Source: Verrucomicrobiales bacterium
GTDB taxonomy: Bacteria > Verrucomicrobiota > Verrucomicrobiia > Verrucomicrobiales > DEV007
NCBI GenBank assembly: GCA_029940475.1
Contig: JAPYUT010000006.1
Location: 4,835-68,834, forward strand
Length of the DNA: 64,000 nt
Direction: 5' to 3'
Shown here in pieces: positions 1 to 8,363 of this stretch. Below the pieces are notes generated by a model that had not been told where the DNA came from, searched no databases, and was given only the letters and a program-made list of their open reading frames with translations. How positions within the stretch are numbered: the stretch's first letter is position 1; each line of letters begins with the position of its first letter. Made by a program: the position numbers and the translations under genes.

Positions 1-1
1 T

Positions 2-760
2 GACGGCACGGTCATCGCATGGGGCAAGAACGACCACGGCCAGAGGAATGTGCCGTCAGGGCTGGACGACGTCATTGCCATTGGCGGCGGCGGCGAGCAC
101 AGCCTGGTACTGCGCGGCAACGGCAAGCCGGTCGCATGGGGCCGCAACAACTACGGCCAGGGCAGTGTCCCGGGCAACCTGGAGAATGTCAATGCCATTG
201 CCGCCGGATATGACCACAACCTCGCGCTGAAAAAGGACGGCACGGTGGTGGCATGGGGCCGCAACAACTACGGCCAGAGCAGTGTTCCCAATGGGCTGGT
301 AAGTGTCATTGCCATTGCCGCCGGAGCTTACCACAGCCTTGTCCTGAAACAGGATGGCACGATGGTCGCATGGGGAAGGAACAGTATTGGCCAGGCGGAG
401 GTGCCTGATGGGCTGGAAGGTGTCGTTGCCATTGCCGCCGGGGGTTACCACAGCCTTGCCCTGAAACAGGATGGCACGGTGCTGGCATGGGGAAGCAACA
501 GCTATGGGCAGGCGGAGGTGCCGGCAGGATTGACAGGGGCAACCACTTTCATTACCGCAGGATTTTTCCACAGTATGGCACTGCAGGAGGATGGCACGGT
601 GGCCGCATGGGGGCGCAACAATTATGGGCAGGCCAGTGTACCCTCTAAATTAACTGGAGTGATTGCCGTTTTCGCTGGTGGCTATCACAGCTTTGCCCTT
701 AAGTCTGACGGCACGGTGGTTGCCTGGGGGCGCAACACGGAGGGTCAGTTGTCTGTTCCT
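2..760 (+). repeat. Tandem ~117-bp DNA repeats encoding RCC1 blades
   Basis: A conserved core encoding AWGRNNYGQ recurs at about 12, 127, 246, 363, 481, 598 and 715. This gives a period of roughly 117 bp, or 39 codons. Some neighbouring copies are nearly identical at the DNA level, suggesting recent expansion or homogenisation. Confidence 0.8.
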
Positions 761-1498
761 GAAGGGTTACTAATCGCCCAGCCGAAGCTTATCAGACCGG
801 AAACACTGCGGATCAAGGTTCAGGCAGATGATGGAGTAAATCTTGTTGGCGCCATCATTACCGTTACCCTGGTTGATGACCCTGATGGGGATGATGATGG
901 TGACGGGCTGCCATACGGGGAGGAGATCATTGCAGGCACTGACCCGCTGTTTCCGGATAGTGACCGCGATGGCATGATGGACGGCTGGGAAATTGACCAT
1001 GGGCTTGATCCGCTCCTGGATGACTCGGCTGGCGATTATGATTTTGACGGGATTACCAATGTTGATGAACTTGTTGCTGGCAGTAATCCGGTCGAGTGGC
1101 TTGACAGTGATAATGATGGCATGCATGACCTCTGGGAATCCGGGGTTGGCCTTGCAGTGGGAATTACTGATGGGACAAAAGATAATGATGGGGATCAGCA
1201 ATCAAATTTCATGGAGTTTGTCTTTGGTGGCGACCCGATGGATGCGGGATCGGCTCCCGGAATAAAGGCATGGCTTGAAGCAAGCGGCGAGCCTGTTATT
1301 GAGTTCCAGAGATCGCGAACGGTGTCCCTATATTACAACATTGTCCTTGAGATTCTCACTGAAGAGTCAATCTGGGAACCGTTCTCATCTCCCACACTGA
1401 CAATAACTTATCCGGATGAAAGGATTGAAAAATCCGTGTTGCATCCGCCGGTTGGGGGAAAGGAAATATACCGGATCAGGATAACTCCACGTTTTTGA
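2..1498 (+). CDS. RCC1-repeat protein with C-terminal calcium-binding repeats (5' end outside window)
   Basis: The reading frame is open from base 2, so the start lies upstream of the window. The first ~250 codons are RCC1-type beta-propeller repeats of about 39 residues, each carrying a DGTVVAWGRNNYGQ-like core followed by VPxGL and AIAAGxYHSLAL. At least six full repeats are visible. They are followed by a spacer and then Asp-rich thrombospondin type 3/EF-hand-like repeats (DPDGDDDGDG, DSDRDGMMDGWE, DSDNDGMHDLWE) that probably bind calcium. Such proteins are typically secreted or cell-surface adhesins or structural proteins in Verrucomicrobiota. No sorting signal or membrane anchor is visible at the C-terminus. 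Substrate and partner are unknown. It sits just upstream of the polysaccharide locus in the same direction, which suggests but does not prove a surface role. Confidence 0.85.
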   Translation, partial: DGTVIAWGKNDHGQRNVPSGLDDVIAIGGGGEHSLVLRGNGKPVAWGRNNYGQGSVPGNLENVNAIAAGYDHNLALKKDGTVVAWGRNNYGQSSVPNGLVSVIAIAAGAYHSLVLKQDGTMVAWGRNSIGQAEVPDGLEGVVAIAAGGYHSLALKQDGTVLAWGSNSYGQAEVPAGLTGATTFITAGFFHSMALQEDGTVAAWGRNNYGQASVPSKLTGVIAVFAGGYHSFALKSDGTVVAWGRNTEGQLSVPEGLLIAQPKLIRPETLRIKVQADDGVNLVGAIITVTLVDDPDGDDDGDGLPYGEEIIAGTDPLFPDSDRDGMMDGWEIDHGLDPLLDDSAGDYDFDGITNVDELVAGSNPVEWLDSDNDGMHDLWESGVGLAVGITDGTKDNDGDQQSNFMEFVFGGDPMDAGSAPGIKAWLEASGEPVIEFQRSRTVSLYYNIVLEILTEESIWEPFSSPTLTITYPDERIEKSVLHPPVGGKEIYRIRITPRF

Positions 1499-1544
1499 TT
1501 TTTAACGATGAAGAAACGACAGTTGATATGATTGGAAGCAGGTA

Positions 1545-3092
1545 ATGAATATTCAACTTATCGTAGCGATGGGCGTTGGACTGCTCATAGCAATGTGGAC
1601 AGGTCTTGCCGTTGGCAATGGTGAATATGTCAAGGCCGGATTTGTGGCTGGTGTTACCGTGCTTGCCGTTTTGATGACCGTTATCGGCAGGCGTTATCGA
1701 TTTGAGGGATGGTTTATTGCAATCATTGTTGCGTGTTATTTCCTGGGAGGAAAGGGATTTGCCTATCAGCGGCTGGTGTCCATTGTTTATGTTGGCGAGG
1801 CAACCCTGATGCTGCTTATCATGTTTCACCTTGTCAGGGTCATAACGGGTTCTGCAAGCTTGCTGCCCAGGCATCGTCTTACCATTCCACTGTTAATTTT
1901 TCTGGTATATGGATTCATACACCTCCTAATCGACCAACGGGGATTTTCCCTGATGCTAGTCCTTAAGGACACGGCGACTGTTTATTATGCGCTTTTTTTC
2001 TTAATTGTTTATGGCTCCATGCAGCACAAGCCGACACGCGATTATATATTAAGATTACTACCAATTATTGCGGGGATTTCCCTGCTCTTATATACAGTTA
2101 CGACTTTTGGTCAGTTAGCTTTTCCTGTAGGAAACGCAACCATGATCCGTGGGATTCCACTGATTTTGCAGCCAGTGGATGCCATGATTCCGATCTGTAT
2201 TGGTTTTTCCGCGTTTGCTTATATCAAGTCATTGCAAGTCCATGGTATCTGGATAGGTATTTATTTGCTGGCCTCCATTGGATGCACCACTCCACTTTTC
2301 TATCATGGCAAAGCGGTTTTCTATGTTGCGTTCCTTGTATATATTTTAGCGTTTATGGTGGTTGGGCACTGGAAGATTCTGTTCACAATTATCCCAATGG
2401 GAATGGCTTCGGTGCTTCTTGTTATGCTAATGATTGAATCCGGAATAATGAAGGACAGGGATAACAATTTTAAGCGTTTTATTAATGAATTTTCTTCATT
2501 TAATATCATAGGAGCCGGGAGTAAAGGGAGTCAAAAACATGCACAGCGCACCGTGGAGTGGAGGCTGACTTGGTGGACGATGGTAACGGAAGAAGTTCTC
2601 GAGAAGAGACCCTTTTACGGATTAGGGATGGGAGCGGATATTTCTTCTGAATTTCATGCTAAGTTCAATGACAGCCCAGTTGTCGATATTGAAAAAAGAC
2701 GGGCACGTTACCCGCACAATGTGATCTTTACTGTGCTGGGCAGGATGGGATTGATCGGGTTGATAATATTTATTCCAATTGTTTGTCTTATTATCTATGA
2801 ATTGTGGATTGGCCTGAAGATTTTACGTCACACCGGGAGGCAATACGATTCGAGATATGCATTTACATGGACATTTGTCTTGGCAGGATTTGTAAATGGT
2901 TTTTTCCAGTCAACTTTTGAGGCGCCATATACGGCAATCATGTTCTGGACTCTTTTAGCGGTGTTGGCGGTGATGAATCAGGAGTTCATTGCTGAGATGC
3001 GTTTTAAGGATAAAGCGTTAGAGGCAGAGGGCGATCAACAGGAAAATGCAGATATTGCAGCAATCGGCACACCGGGGATCGCCCACGGTTAA
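1545..3092 (+). CDS. O-antigen ligase/polymerase-like membrane protein
   Basis: This 515-residue protein is dominated by hydrophobic segments, with roughly ten or more predicted transmembrane helices. The layout is typical of the Wzy/WaaL (O-antigen ligase-like) family. A larger hydrophilic loop at about residues 320-390 (around RRARYPHNVIFTVLGRMGL) carries the PHN motif often seen in this family's periplasmic loop. Proteins of this family polymerise or ligate lipid-linked oligosaccharide at the outer face of the inner membrane. A purine-rich stretch ends close to the ATG at 1545. It is the first gene of the polysaccharide locus and is followed by an asparagine-synthase relic. Substrate cannot be predicted. 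A second family member lies at 10258. Confidence 0.75.
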   Translation: MNIQLIVAMGVGLLIAMWTGLAVGNGEYVKAGFVAGVTVLAVLMTVIGRRYRFEGWFIAIIVACYFLGGKGFAYQRLVSIVYVGEATLMLLIMFHLVRVITGSASLLPRHRLTIPLLIFLVYGFIHLLIDQRGFSLMLVLKDTATVYYALFFLIVYGSMQHKPTRDYILRLLPIIAGISLLLYTVTTFGQLAFPVGNATMIRGIPLILQPVDAMIPICIGFSAFAYIKSLQVHGIWIGIYLLASIGCTTPLFYHGKAVFYVAFLVYILAFMVVGHWKILFTIIPMGMASVLLVMLMIESGIMKDRDNNFKRFINEFSSFNIIGAGSKGSQKHAQRTVEWRLTWWTMVTEEVLEKRPFYGLGMGADISSEFHAKFNDSPVVDIEKRRARYPHNVIFTVLGRMGLIGLIIFIPIVCLIIYELWIGLKILRHTGRQYDSRYAFTWTFVLAGFVNGFFQSTFEAPYTAIMFWTLLAVLAVMNQEFIAEMRFKDKALEAEGDQQENADIAAIGTPGIAHG

Positions 3093-3467
3093 TATTGGGC
3101 TGGGTGTTTTGACTCTAAGCTTTATGAGGTTCTTATTAAGTGTGATGAGTTTGTGTGCATGGACGAGGATGTGGTCAGCAACCATCAAGAACCTTCTGCT
3201 GTCCCGACCGAGGTTCTCCTTTACAAGATGACCCGTCAGGTGAAGACGGAAAATACGGTGGTGCTTAGTTGAGAAGGTGCTGATGAGTTGTTCTTTGGAT
3301 ACGATCGGATATTTAGGTGGACTACCGAAGTTGATTCGTGGAATCTGAAGGAGCTCATTAACTTATATTGCTATGGGACAAATGGTGATGATGCAGTAGT
3401 GGAGGATGCTTTTGGCGAGAACCTGAATCATAGTGATAATAATTTAACCCTCGCTGCGTGTTTTTAA
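3093..3467 (+). pseudogene. Relic of asparagine synthase (glutamine-hydrolysing), C-terminal synthetase part
   Basis: No intact ORF of note exists here, but the frame in phase with 3111 reads as a fragment of an AsnB-type synthetase domain. Recognisable pieces are an EPSAVPTEVLLYKMTRQV-like helix region and VVLS-stop-EGADELFFGYDR. The latter is the family signature VLSGEGADELFxGYxR with the Gly codon changed to TGA (3270-3272). The frame ends at TAA 3465-3467. The N-terminal amidotransferase half and the C-terminal end are missing. AsnB-like genes are common in polysaccharide loci, where some amidate uronic acids. The remaining bases 3468-3616 show nothing I can identify. Confidence 0.8.
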
Positions 3468-3616
3468 TCATTAGAAGCTTTCATCCAGAGCTTGTGCCCG
3501 TGATCCAATTTTCCTCTACTCGGCTCAATCATCAGGGATGAGCAGTATGTCACTAAAAACATTTAGCTGCGACGAGCCAGCTAGCGGTACCTCCTGCACA
3601 TAAGTGTTGATGGTCT

Positions 3617-6600
3617 ATGTCTAAGAGTCCCCTTGTCGTTATCCTTGGAGCTGGTAAGCCTTTCTTTGGTGATGCCCCTTCAGCAATCGCTCAGACCATT
3701 GAGAACAAGCGAGTCCTTGATTGGTTGGTTGAGGCGTTTTCTGTTGTAGCGGGAGCGAAATTTCATTTTGTTGGTGGATATAAAATCGATGAAGTGATCG
3801 CGAGCTATCCTGCATTGGGCTATACGGTTAATAAGGAATGGCGCGATACCGGAAGTGTTAGCTCCTTGGCTCTCGCCGTATCTGAGAATGTAGAAGATCT
3901 CTACGTCTGCTACTCCGATACTGTGTTTCGACGCCACGCCGTGGAGTTGCTTTATCAAGAGAGCGCAGATGTAGTCTTCGGCGTGGATTATCGGTGGAAG
4001 GAACGTTATTCCCAGCGCGCGTCAGAGGATTTGGCTAATGCGGAGACGATGCGAATTAATGATCAGGGCCATATCATTGACGCCAATGACAGTGGGCAGG
4101 GCATAGAAGCAGAGTTTACCGGGATGATGCGGTTACGGGGAGATGGCCTCAGTGAGTTTAAAGCACTTGTTTTACGGAAACAGCATTTGGATTACCGGAA
4201 ATGGTCAATGCCCGACCTCCTCGCTTATCTGCGGGACTGTAACTCCTCATTTAAAATTCAATCGGTTGATTTCGAGGGCAATTGGTCGGAACTCAATGCG
4301 CCTCAGGATTTAGCAAGATTTGTTCTTGGCACCAAGGCCGAGACCCTGGATCGCCTGCGTCCCATATTGAAATCAGCTTCAATTGAGGAGCAGGTGAGCA
4401 TATCAGTGAAGGAGTGGAACCATGATCCCCAGGGATGTCTTACCTCTATTAATGAGATGTTCTCTGGAGCTCAAGTTATTGTCCGAAGCAGCGCGCTTAG
4501 CGAAGATTGCTGGAATACCTCGAATGCGGGCGGATTTGATTCGGTGTTGAATGTTGATAGCGGGACCGAGATTGAACTAAGAGAGGCAATCAACCAGGTT
4601 ATTTCCTCTTACGGTGATTCAAGCCTAGAGGATCAGGTGCTTGTGCAGAGGATGTTGAGTGATGTTACCCTCAGCGGGGTTGTTTTCACGCGCACTCTTG
4701 ATCAGGGAGCACCGTATTATGTGGTGAACTTTGATGATGAGACAGCCAGCACCGATAGTGTTACAAGCGGGCAGGGAGAATCACTTAGGACGGTGATGGT
4801 GTTGCGGTCCGAGCGCAATCGCATCGGCGAGATTGATTCCAATCTTGAACCATTGATATTGGCCATTGCCGAGATTGAAAGCCTCGTGGGATATGACTCG
4901 CTGGATATTGAATTTGCAGTCACATCAGGGGGGCACTTACATATCCTGCAGGTTAGGCCCATTGCAGTAACTCATCAGTTTCATCAGGTAGGGGATGAAC
5001 AGATTGTATCAGCGTTGACTGACGCCAAAGTGCAATTTCGGCGTCAGTCAAATCCTTCACCTTATATTCTGGGAGGTGAGACGATTTTCGCGGTGATGCC
5101 GGATTGGAACCCGGCTGAGATTGTAGGGACAAAACCCCGCCCGTTGGCGCTGAGCCTTTATCAGTATTTAATCACGAATGAAGTCTGGGCTGAGCAACGG
5201 GCAGAATATGGTTACCGAGATGTCCGGCCACAACCCCTGATTATTGGGTTCCAGGGCCACCCGTTTGTGGATGTGCGGGCAAGTTTCAATTCGTTTATTC
5301 CTGCTGTGATTGACGATGAATTCGCGGATAAACTTGTGAGGCACTACCTCGGTGAACTGAGGGAAAAACCTCATCTTCATGATAAGGTGGAGTTCGACAT
5401 ATTATTCACGTGTTGGTTTCCAGATATCCGTGACTTGTTGGCTCAGCGTTTGCCGTCGAGCATTTTTTGCAAGAAAGAGCGTGATGAACTCGAGGAATCG
5501 CTTGCGGAGATTACGGTAAATGGCATTAACAGGATCAACGAAGACAGGGTGTCAATTATGGAATTGGAAGCACGCTATACCAAAGTGTTGTCCAGCAAGC
5601 TTCCATCACTTGAACTCGCCTGTTGCCTGGTTGAGGAGTGTAAACGCTTCGGGACCTTGGCGTTCAGTCATCTTGCCCGCGCAGGATTTGTCGCAGTGAC
5701 AATCCTCAAGTCCCTTGTGCGGATTGGAGCAATAACCATTGACGAGTTCGACAGGTTTATGAACTCGCTGGAGACGGTCACGGGTCGTTTCGAGTTTGAT
5801 GCTGCCCAAGTAGCTTCTGGCGAATTGGATTTTGACAAGTTTGTGGATTTATATGGCCACTTAAGACCGGGAACCTATGATATAACCTCTGAGGCTTATT
5901 TTGAAAACCCGGAGAAATACCTTCACCCGATCATAGCATCCGCTGGCCGAAACAAGCCTGCGAAGGATAAGGGATTTCAATGGTCAGATGATGCGCGCAA
6001 TTCCATTGATGCAAGTTTCCGTGCGGGGAATATTCCGATTGATGCTGATGTATTTGCGTTGTTTGCCAAGAGTGCAATTGAAGGCAGGGAATGGGCAAAA
6101 TTTGTTTTCACCAGGAGTCTCAGCACGGCTCTCGACGAGATTCGTCGATGGGCAGGAGATTTTAATTTGGATCGTGATGCCGCTTCATTTCTGCATTTTC
6201 ATGACATCTTACAGTTGCGGTCCGGGCTTGCCATCGGTACGCAGCGGCAGTGGACAGAGAATCGTATTATAGAGGGGAGAGAAGCCTATCGGCTGACCAG
6301 AGCAATTGAACTTCCGCCAATTTTATTTTCAGAAGCGGACTTTGATCTGTTTGAGAGGAAATCGAGTGAACCTAATTTTGTGACTTCAGGTCGGGCAGTC
6401 GCAAATATTCATATCCTCACAGGCCACGATGATCCTGCCGCGCTTTCGGGAAATATTGTCCTCATTCCCCAGGCGGACCCGGGGTTCGATTGGATATTCG
6501 GGAGTTCAATCATTGGCTTGGTGACTATGTATGGAGGTGCAAATTCACACATGGCAATTCGTGCGGCAGAACTCGGGTTACCTGCTGCGATTGGAGTTGG

Positions 6601-6682
6601 GGAAAAGCTGTTTGAGATGCTGTCGAAAGCCGAAGTGGTCGAACTGGATTGTGCCAGCAAGATAATTCGCATTAACCGGTAA
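3617..6682 (+). CDS. Nucleotidyltransferase-PEP synthase-like fusion; candidate L-glutamine kinase
   Basis: The protein has 1021 residues in three parts. Residues 1-245 form a sugar-nucleotidyltransferase-like domain with a degenerate loop (GAGKPFFG) and a probable metal Asp at 101. Residues ~270-450 form a PEP synthase/PPDK-type ATP-binding domain: VRSSALSED at about 289 and LDIEFAV...LHILQVRPI at 429-449. The C-terminus is the swivelling phosphohistidine domain, GGANSHMAIRAAELGLP, with the His at residue 978. In C. jejuni, Cj1418 has the same kinase architecture and phosphorylates the amide of L-glutamine, giving AMP and Pi. The next two genes match Cj1417 and Cj1416 in family and order, so I infer the same reaction. 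The N-terminal domain resembles the cytidylyltransferase at 7337 and seems to be an extra fused copy. Bona fide PEP synthase is unlikely because of the context and fusion. Confidence 0.75.
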   Translation: MSKSPLVVILGAGKPFFGDAPSAIAQTIENKRVLDWLVEAFSVVAGAKFHFVGGYKIDEVIASYPALGYTVNKEWRDTGSVSSLALAVSENVEDLYVCYSDTVFRRHAVELLYQESADVVFGVDYRWKERYSQRASEDLANAETMRINDQGHIIDANDSGQGIEAEFTGMMRLRGDGLSEFKALVLRKQHLDYRKWSMPDLLAYLRDCNSSFKIQSVDFEGNWSELNAPQDLARFVLGTKAETLDRLRPILKSASIEEQVSISVKEWNHDPQGCLTSINEMFSGAQVIVRSSALSEDCWNTSNAGGFDSVLNVDSGTEIELREAINQVISSYGDSSLEDQVLVQRMLSDVTLSGVVFTRTLDQGAPYYVVNFDDETASTDSVTSGQGESLRTVMVLRSERNRIGEIDSNLEPLILAIAEIESLVGYDSLDIEFAVTSGGHLHILQVRPIAVTHQFHQVGDEQIVSALTDAKVQFRRQSNPSPYILGGETIFAVMPDWNPAEIVGTKPRPLALSLYQYLITNEVWAEQRAEYGYRDVRPQPLIIGFQGHPFVDVRASFNSFIPAVIDDEFADKLVRHYLGELREKPHLHDKVEFDILFTCWFPDIRDLLAQRLPSSIFCKKERDELEESLAEITVNGINRINEDRVSIMELEARYTKVLSSKLPSLELACCLVEECKRFGTLAFSHLARAGFVAVTILKSLVRIGAITIDEFDRFMNSLETVTGRFEFDAAQVASGELDFDKFVDLYGHLRPGTYDITSEAYFENPEKYLHPIIASAGRNKPAKDKGFQWSDDARNSIDASFRAGNIPIDADVFALFAKSAIEGREWAKFVFTRSLSTALDEIRRWAGDFNLDRDAASFLHFHDILQLRSGLAIGTQRQWTENRIIEGREAYRLTRAIELPPILFSEADFDLFERKSSEPNFVTSGRAVANIHILTGHDDPAALSGNIVLIPQADPGFDWIFGSSIIGLVTMYGGANSHMAIRAAELGLPAAIGVGEKLFEMLSKAEVVELDCASKIIRINR

Positions 6683-6695
6683 GAATTTTAGTTTC

Positions 6696-7340
6696 ATGAA
6701 GAAGATTGGCCTTACGCAAAGGGTGGAGACGGTGGAAAGTTATGGTGAGCGCCGTGACTGTCTCGATCAGCAATGGACGGCATTTATCGAGGCGCTTCCG
6801 GCCATCCCGTTGCCACTGCCTAATCTTCATTCGTGTCCCGGAGAGTTGATCGATGAACTTGATTTGGATGGCATCATACTGACCGGCGGGAATACGCTTG
6901 CGGAATATGCGTCTGCCACGGCAAATGCGGCTCCGGAGCGGGATGCCACGGAGGAAGCTTTGTTAGTTCATTGTATTGAGAAAGGAATCCCTCTGATCGG
7001 GGCTTGCCGGGGGATGCAGCTCTTGAACCATCATTTTGGTGGTAAGCTTATTGGAATGGAGGGGCACACCGCGGTGCGACACCCTATTGAGTTGATATGC
7101 GTTGAGACATGCCCGGGATTTTCCGCCGCCCAGGAAGTGAACAGCTACCATGATCTTGGGATTAATTTGGAGGGCTTGGCTTCCGTTTTGCAGGCTTTTG
7201 CCCTTGGTCCAGGTAACTCGGTAGAGGCGTTAAAGCATGAATCTCTTCCGCTATGGGGCGTAATGTGGCATCCGGAGCGGGAGGTGCCGTTTACCGGGGA
7301 GGACCTCGATTTTTTCCGGAACGTATTCTTTTTACCATGA
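6696..7340 (+). CDS. Class I glutamine amidotransferase-like (peptidase C26) hydrolase; candidate CDP-L-glutamine hydrolase
   Basis: This 214-residue, single-domain protein belongs to the gamma-glutamyl hydrolase/class I amidotransferase family. The nucleophile elbow is GACRGMQLL with Cys104. The His-Glu pair lies in WHPERE (His192, Glu194). It stands alone, without a synthetase domain. It begins 13 bp after the candidate glutamine kinase and its stop overlaps the next start by 4 bp (ATGA at 7337), so the three genes are probably translated together. In C. jejuni the equivalent protein, Cj1417, cleaves CDP-L-glutamine into cytidine diphosphoramidate and glutamate; I infer the same here. On sequence alone it could also be a gamma-glutamyl-GABA hydrolase (PuuD-like), but the context argues against that. 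Confidence 0.75.
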   Translation: MKKIGLTQRVETVESYGERRDCLDQQWTAFIEALPAIPLPLPNLHSCPGELIDELDLDGIILTGGNTLAEYASATANAAPERDATEEALLVHCIEKGIPLIGACRGMQLLNHHFGGKLIGMEGHTAVRHPIELICVETCPGFSAAQEVNSYHDLGINLEGLASVLQAFALGPGNSVEALKHESLPLWGVMWHPEREVPFTGEDLDFFRNVFFLP

Positions 7341-8110
7341 ACATTATTATACTGGCTGCCGGAAAGGGAGAAAGGTTGAGACCATTGACCAATGAGCGAC
7401 CAAAGTGTTTGGTTTCTCTCCTTGGCCTGTCCCTGCTTGAGCGACAGGCAAAAATCATACATGAGCTTGGGTTGCCCGATCCGATTGTTGTTACCGGCTA
7501 CCGCGGGGAGATGATTAAAGATCTAGGTTTCGAGGTGTGCCACAATGATCGGTTTGCCACAACCAACATGGTTGAGAGCTTGTTTGCGGCAGAGGACGTG
7601 ATGAAGCGTGGGGGTGATGTCGTGATTCTGTATGGTGATATTGTTTACCAGAAAGAAGTGTTGGAAAAACTCATTGCCAGCGATGGCCCGATTAGTTTGG
7701 TCATTGACCGTGAGTGGGAGCGTTATTGGCGCGTACGCATGGAAGATCCGCTGGCCGATGCTGAGACATTGCGATTGGATGATCAGGGGAGAATTCTGGA
7801 ACTCGGGAAAAAGCCTTGTTCAGTTGACGAAATTCAGGGGCAGTATATCGGAATGATTAAATTCGGAGGGCAATCGATTGCAGAGATTACGGCGTTTTAT
7901 CATGAGCTGGATCGTTCCGCGGTGTTTGATGGCAAGGATTTCGATAATATGTATATGACGAGTTTTTTGCAGGCACTGATTAATAATGGGCTTGAGGCCA
8001 AAGCGGTCGAGATTGACAACGGTTGGCTTGAGATTGATTCAACGCAGGATTTGGCAGCTTACGAGAGCTTGGCGGCTGATGGGGGCCTGGGAAAATTCTA
8101 TGATGCCTAA
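7337..8110 (+). CDS. LicC-like cytidylyltransferase; candidate phosphoglutamine cytidylyltransferase
   Basis: A nucleotidyltransferase of 257 residues. The N-terminal signature AAGKGERLRPLTNERPKCL is the intact nucleotide-binding loop. A TTNMVESLFAA segment and a YGDIVY metal-binding Asp follow, and an EIDNGWLEIDSTQDL motif near the end is typical of CTP:phosphocholine cytidylyltransferase relatives. I start it at ATG 7337, which overlaps the upstream stop by 4 bp; a longer frame from 7253 would run deep into the hydrolase gene. By analogy with Cj1416 it would join CMP from CTP to L-glutamine phosphate, giving CDP-L-glutamine. CTP:phosphocholine or another sugar-1-phosphate cytidylyltransferase activity remains possible. 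Confidence 0.75.
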   Translation: MNIIILAAGKGERLRPLTNERPKCLVSLLGLSLLERQAKIIHELGLPDPIVVTGYRGEMIKDLGFEVCHNDRFATTNMVESLFAAEDVMKRGGDVVILYGDIVYQKEVLEKLIASDGPISLVIDREWERYWRVRMEDPLADAETLRLDDQGRILELGKKPCSVDEIQGQYIGMIKFGGQSIAEITAFYHELDRSAVFDGKDFDNMYMTSFLQALINNGLEAKAVEIDNGWLEIDSTQDLAAYESLAADGGLGKFYDA

Positions 8111-8249
8111 TGTAGTTGAGGATTTGCTAAGTCGTCTGGTCGTCGAGATAGAGCCGATGATCCTGGTAGATTTTCCGACAGTGGATGCGCCGGAAGAGAG
8201 TGAGGGGATTTCAGTAAACTTGATTTGTATGAACAGCCGGATGAGTTAG
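8100..8249 (+). CDS. Possible small ORF, 49 residues, unrecognised
   Basis: An ATG-ATG pair overlaps the end of the cytidylyltransferase gene, which would allow translational coupling. The frame encodes an acidic peptide of about 49 residues that I do not recognise. It contains no transmembrane segment and only one Cys. It could be a genuine small protein, or the remains of a gene decayed like the asparagine-synthase relic upstream. The following 8250-8363 holds no recognised gene. Confidence 0.25.
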   Translation: MMPNVVEDLLSRLVVEIEPMILVDFPTVDAPEESEGISVNLICMNSRMS

Positions 8250-8363
8250 AAATTTTCTGTCTACAAGGATGATGATCCGAAATTGTGACGTGTAATTGCC
8301 AAAAGTTAGGTGTGCTGTGAGGGATGGCACATTAGCTCGATTCTCTGTAAAAATATTAAACCG

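Noticed and set aside
56-571. Long minus-strand ORF (171 codons) opposite the RCC1 repeats
   Set aside because: It is a shadow of the repetitive, GC-rich coding frame; its translation has no recognisable domain and repeats in step with the plus-strand gene.
3617-6682. Annotation as ordinary phosphoenolpyruvate synthase
   Set aside because: The fused nucleotidyltransferase domain, the divergent domain spacing and the two partner genes fit the glutamine-kinase family better than central metabolism.
7253-7336. Longer start for the cytidylyltransferase
   Set aside because: It would extend 84 bp inside the hydrolase gene and add residues before the conserved MNIIILAAGKGER start.
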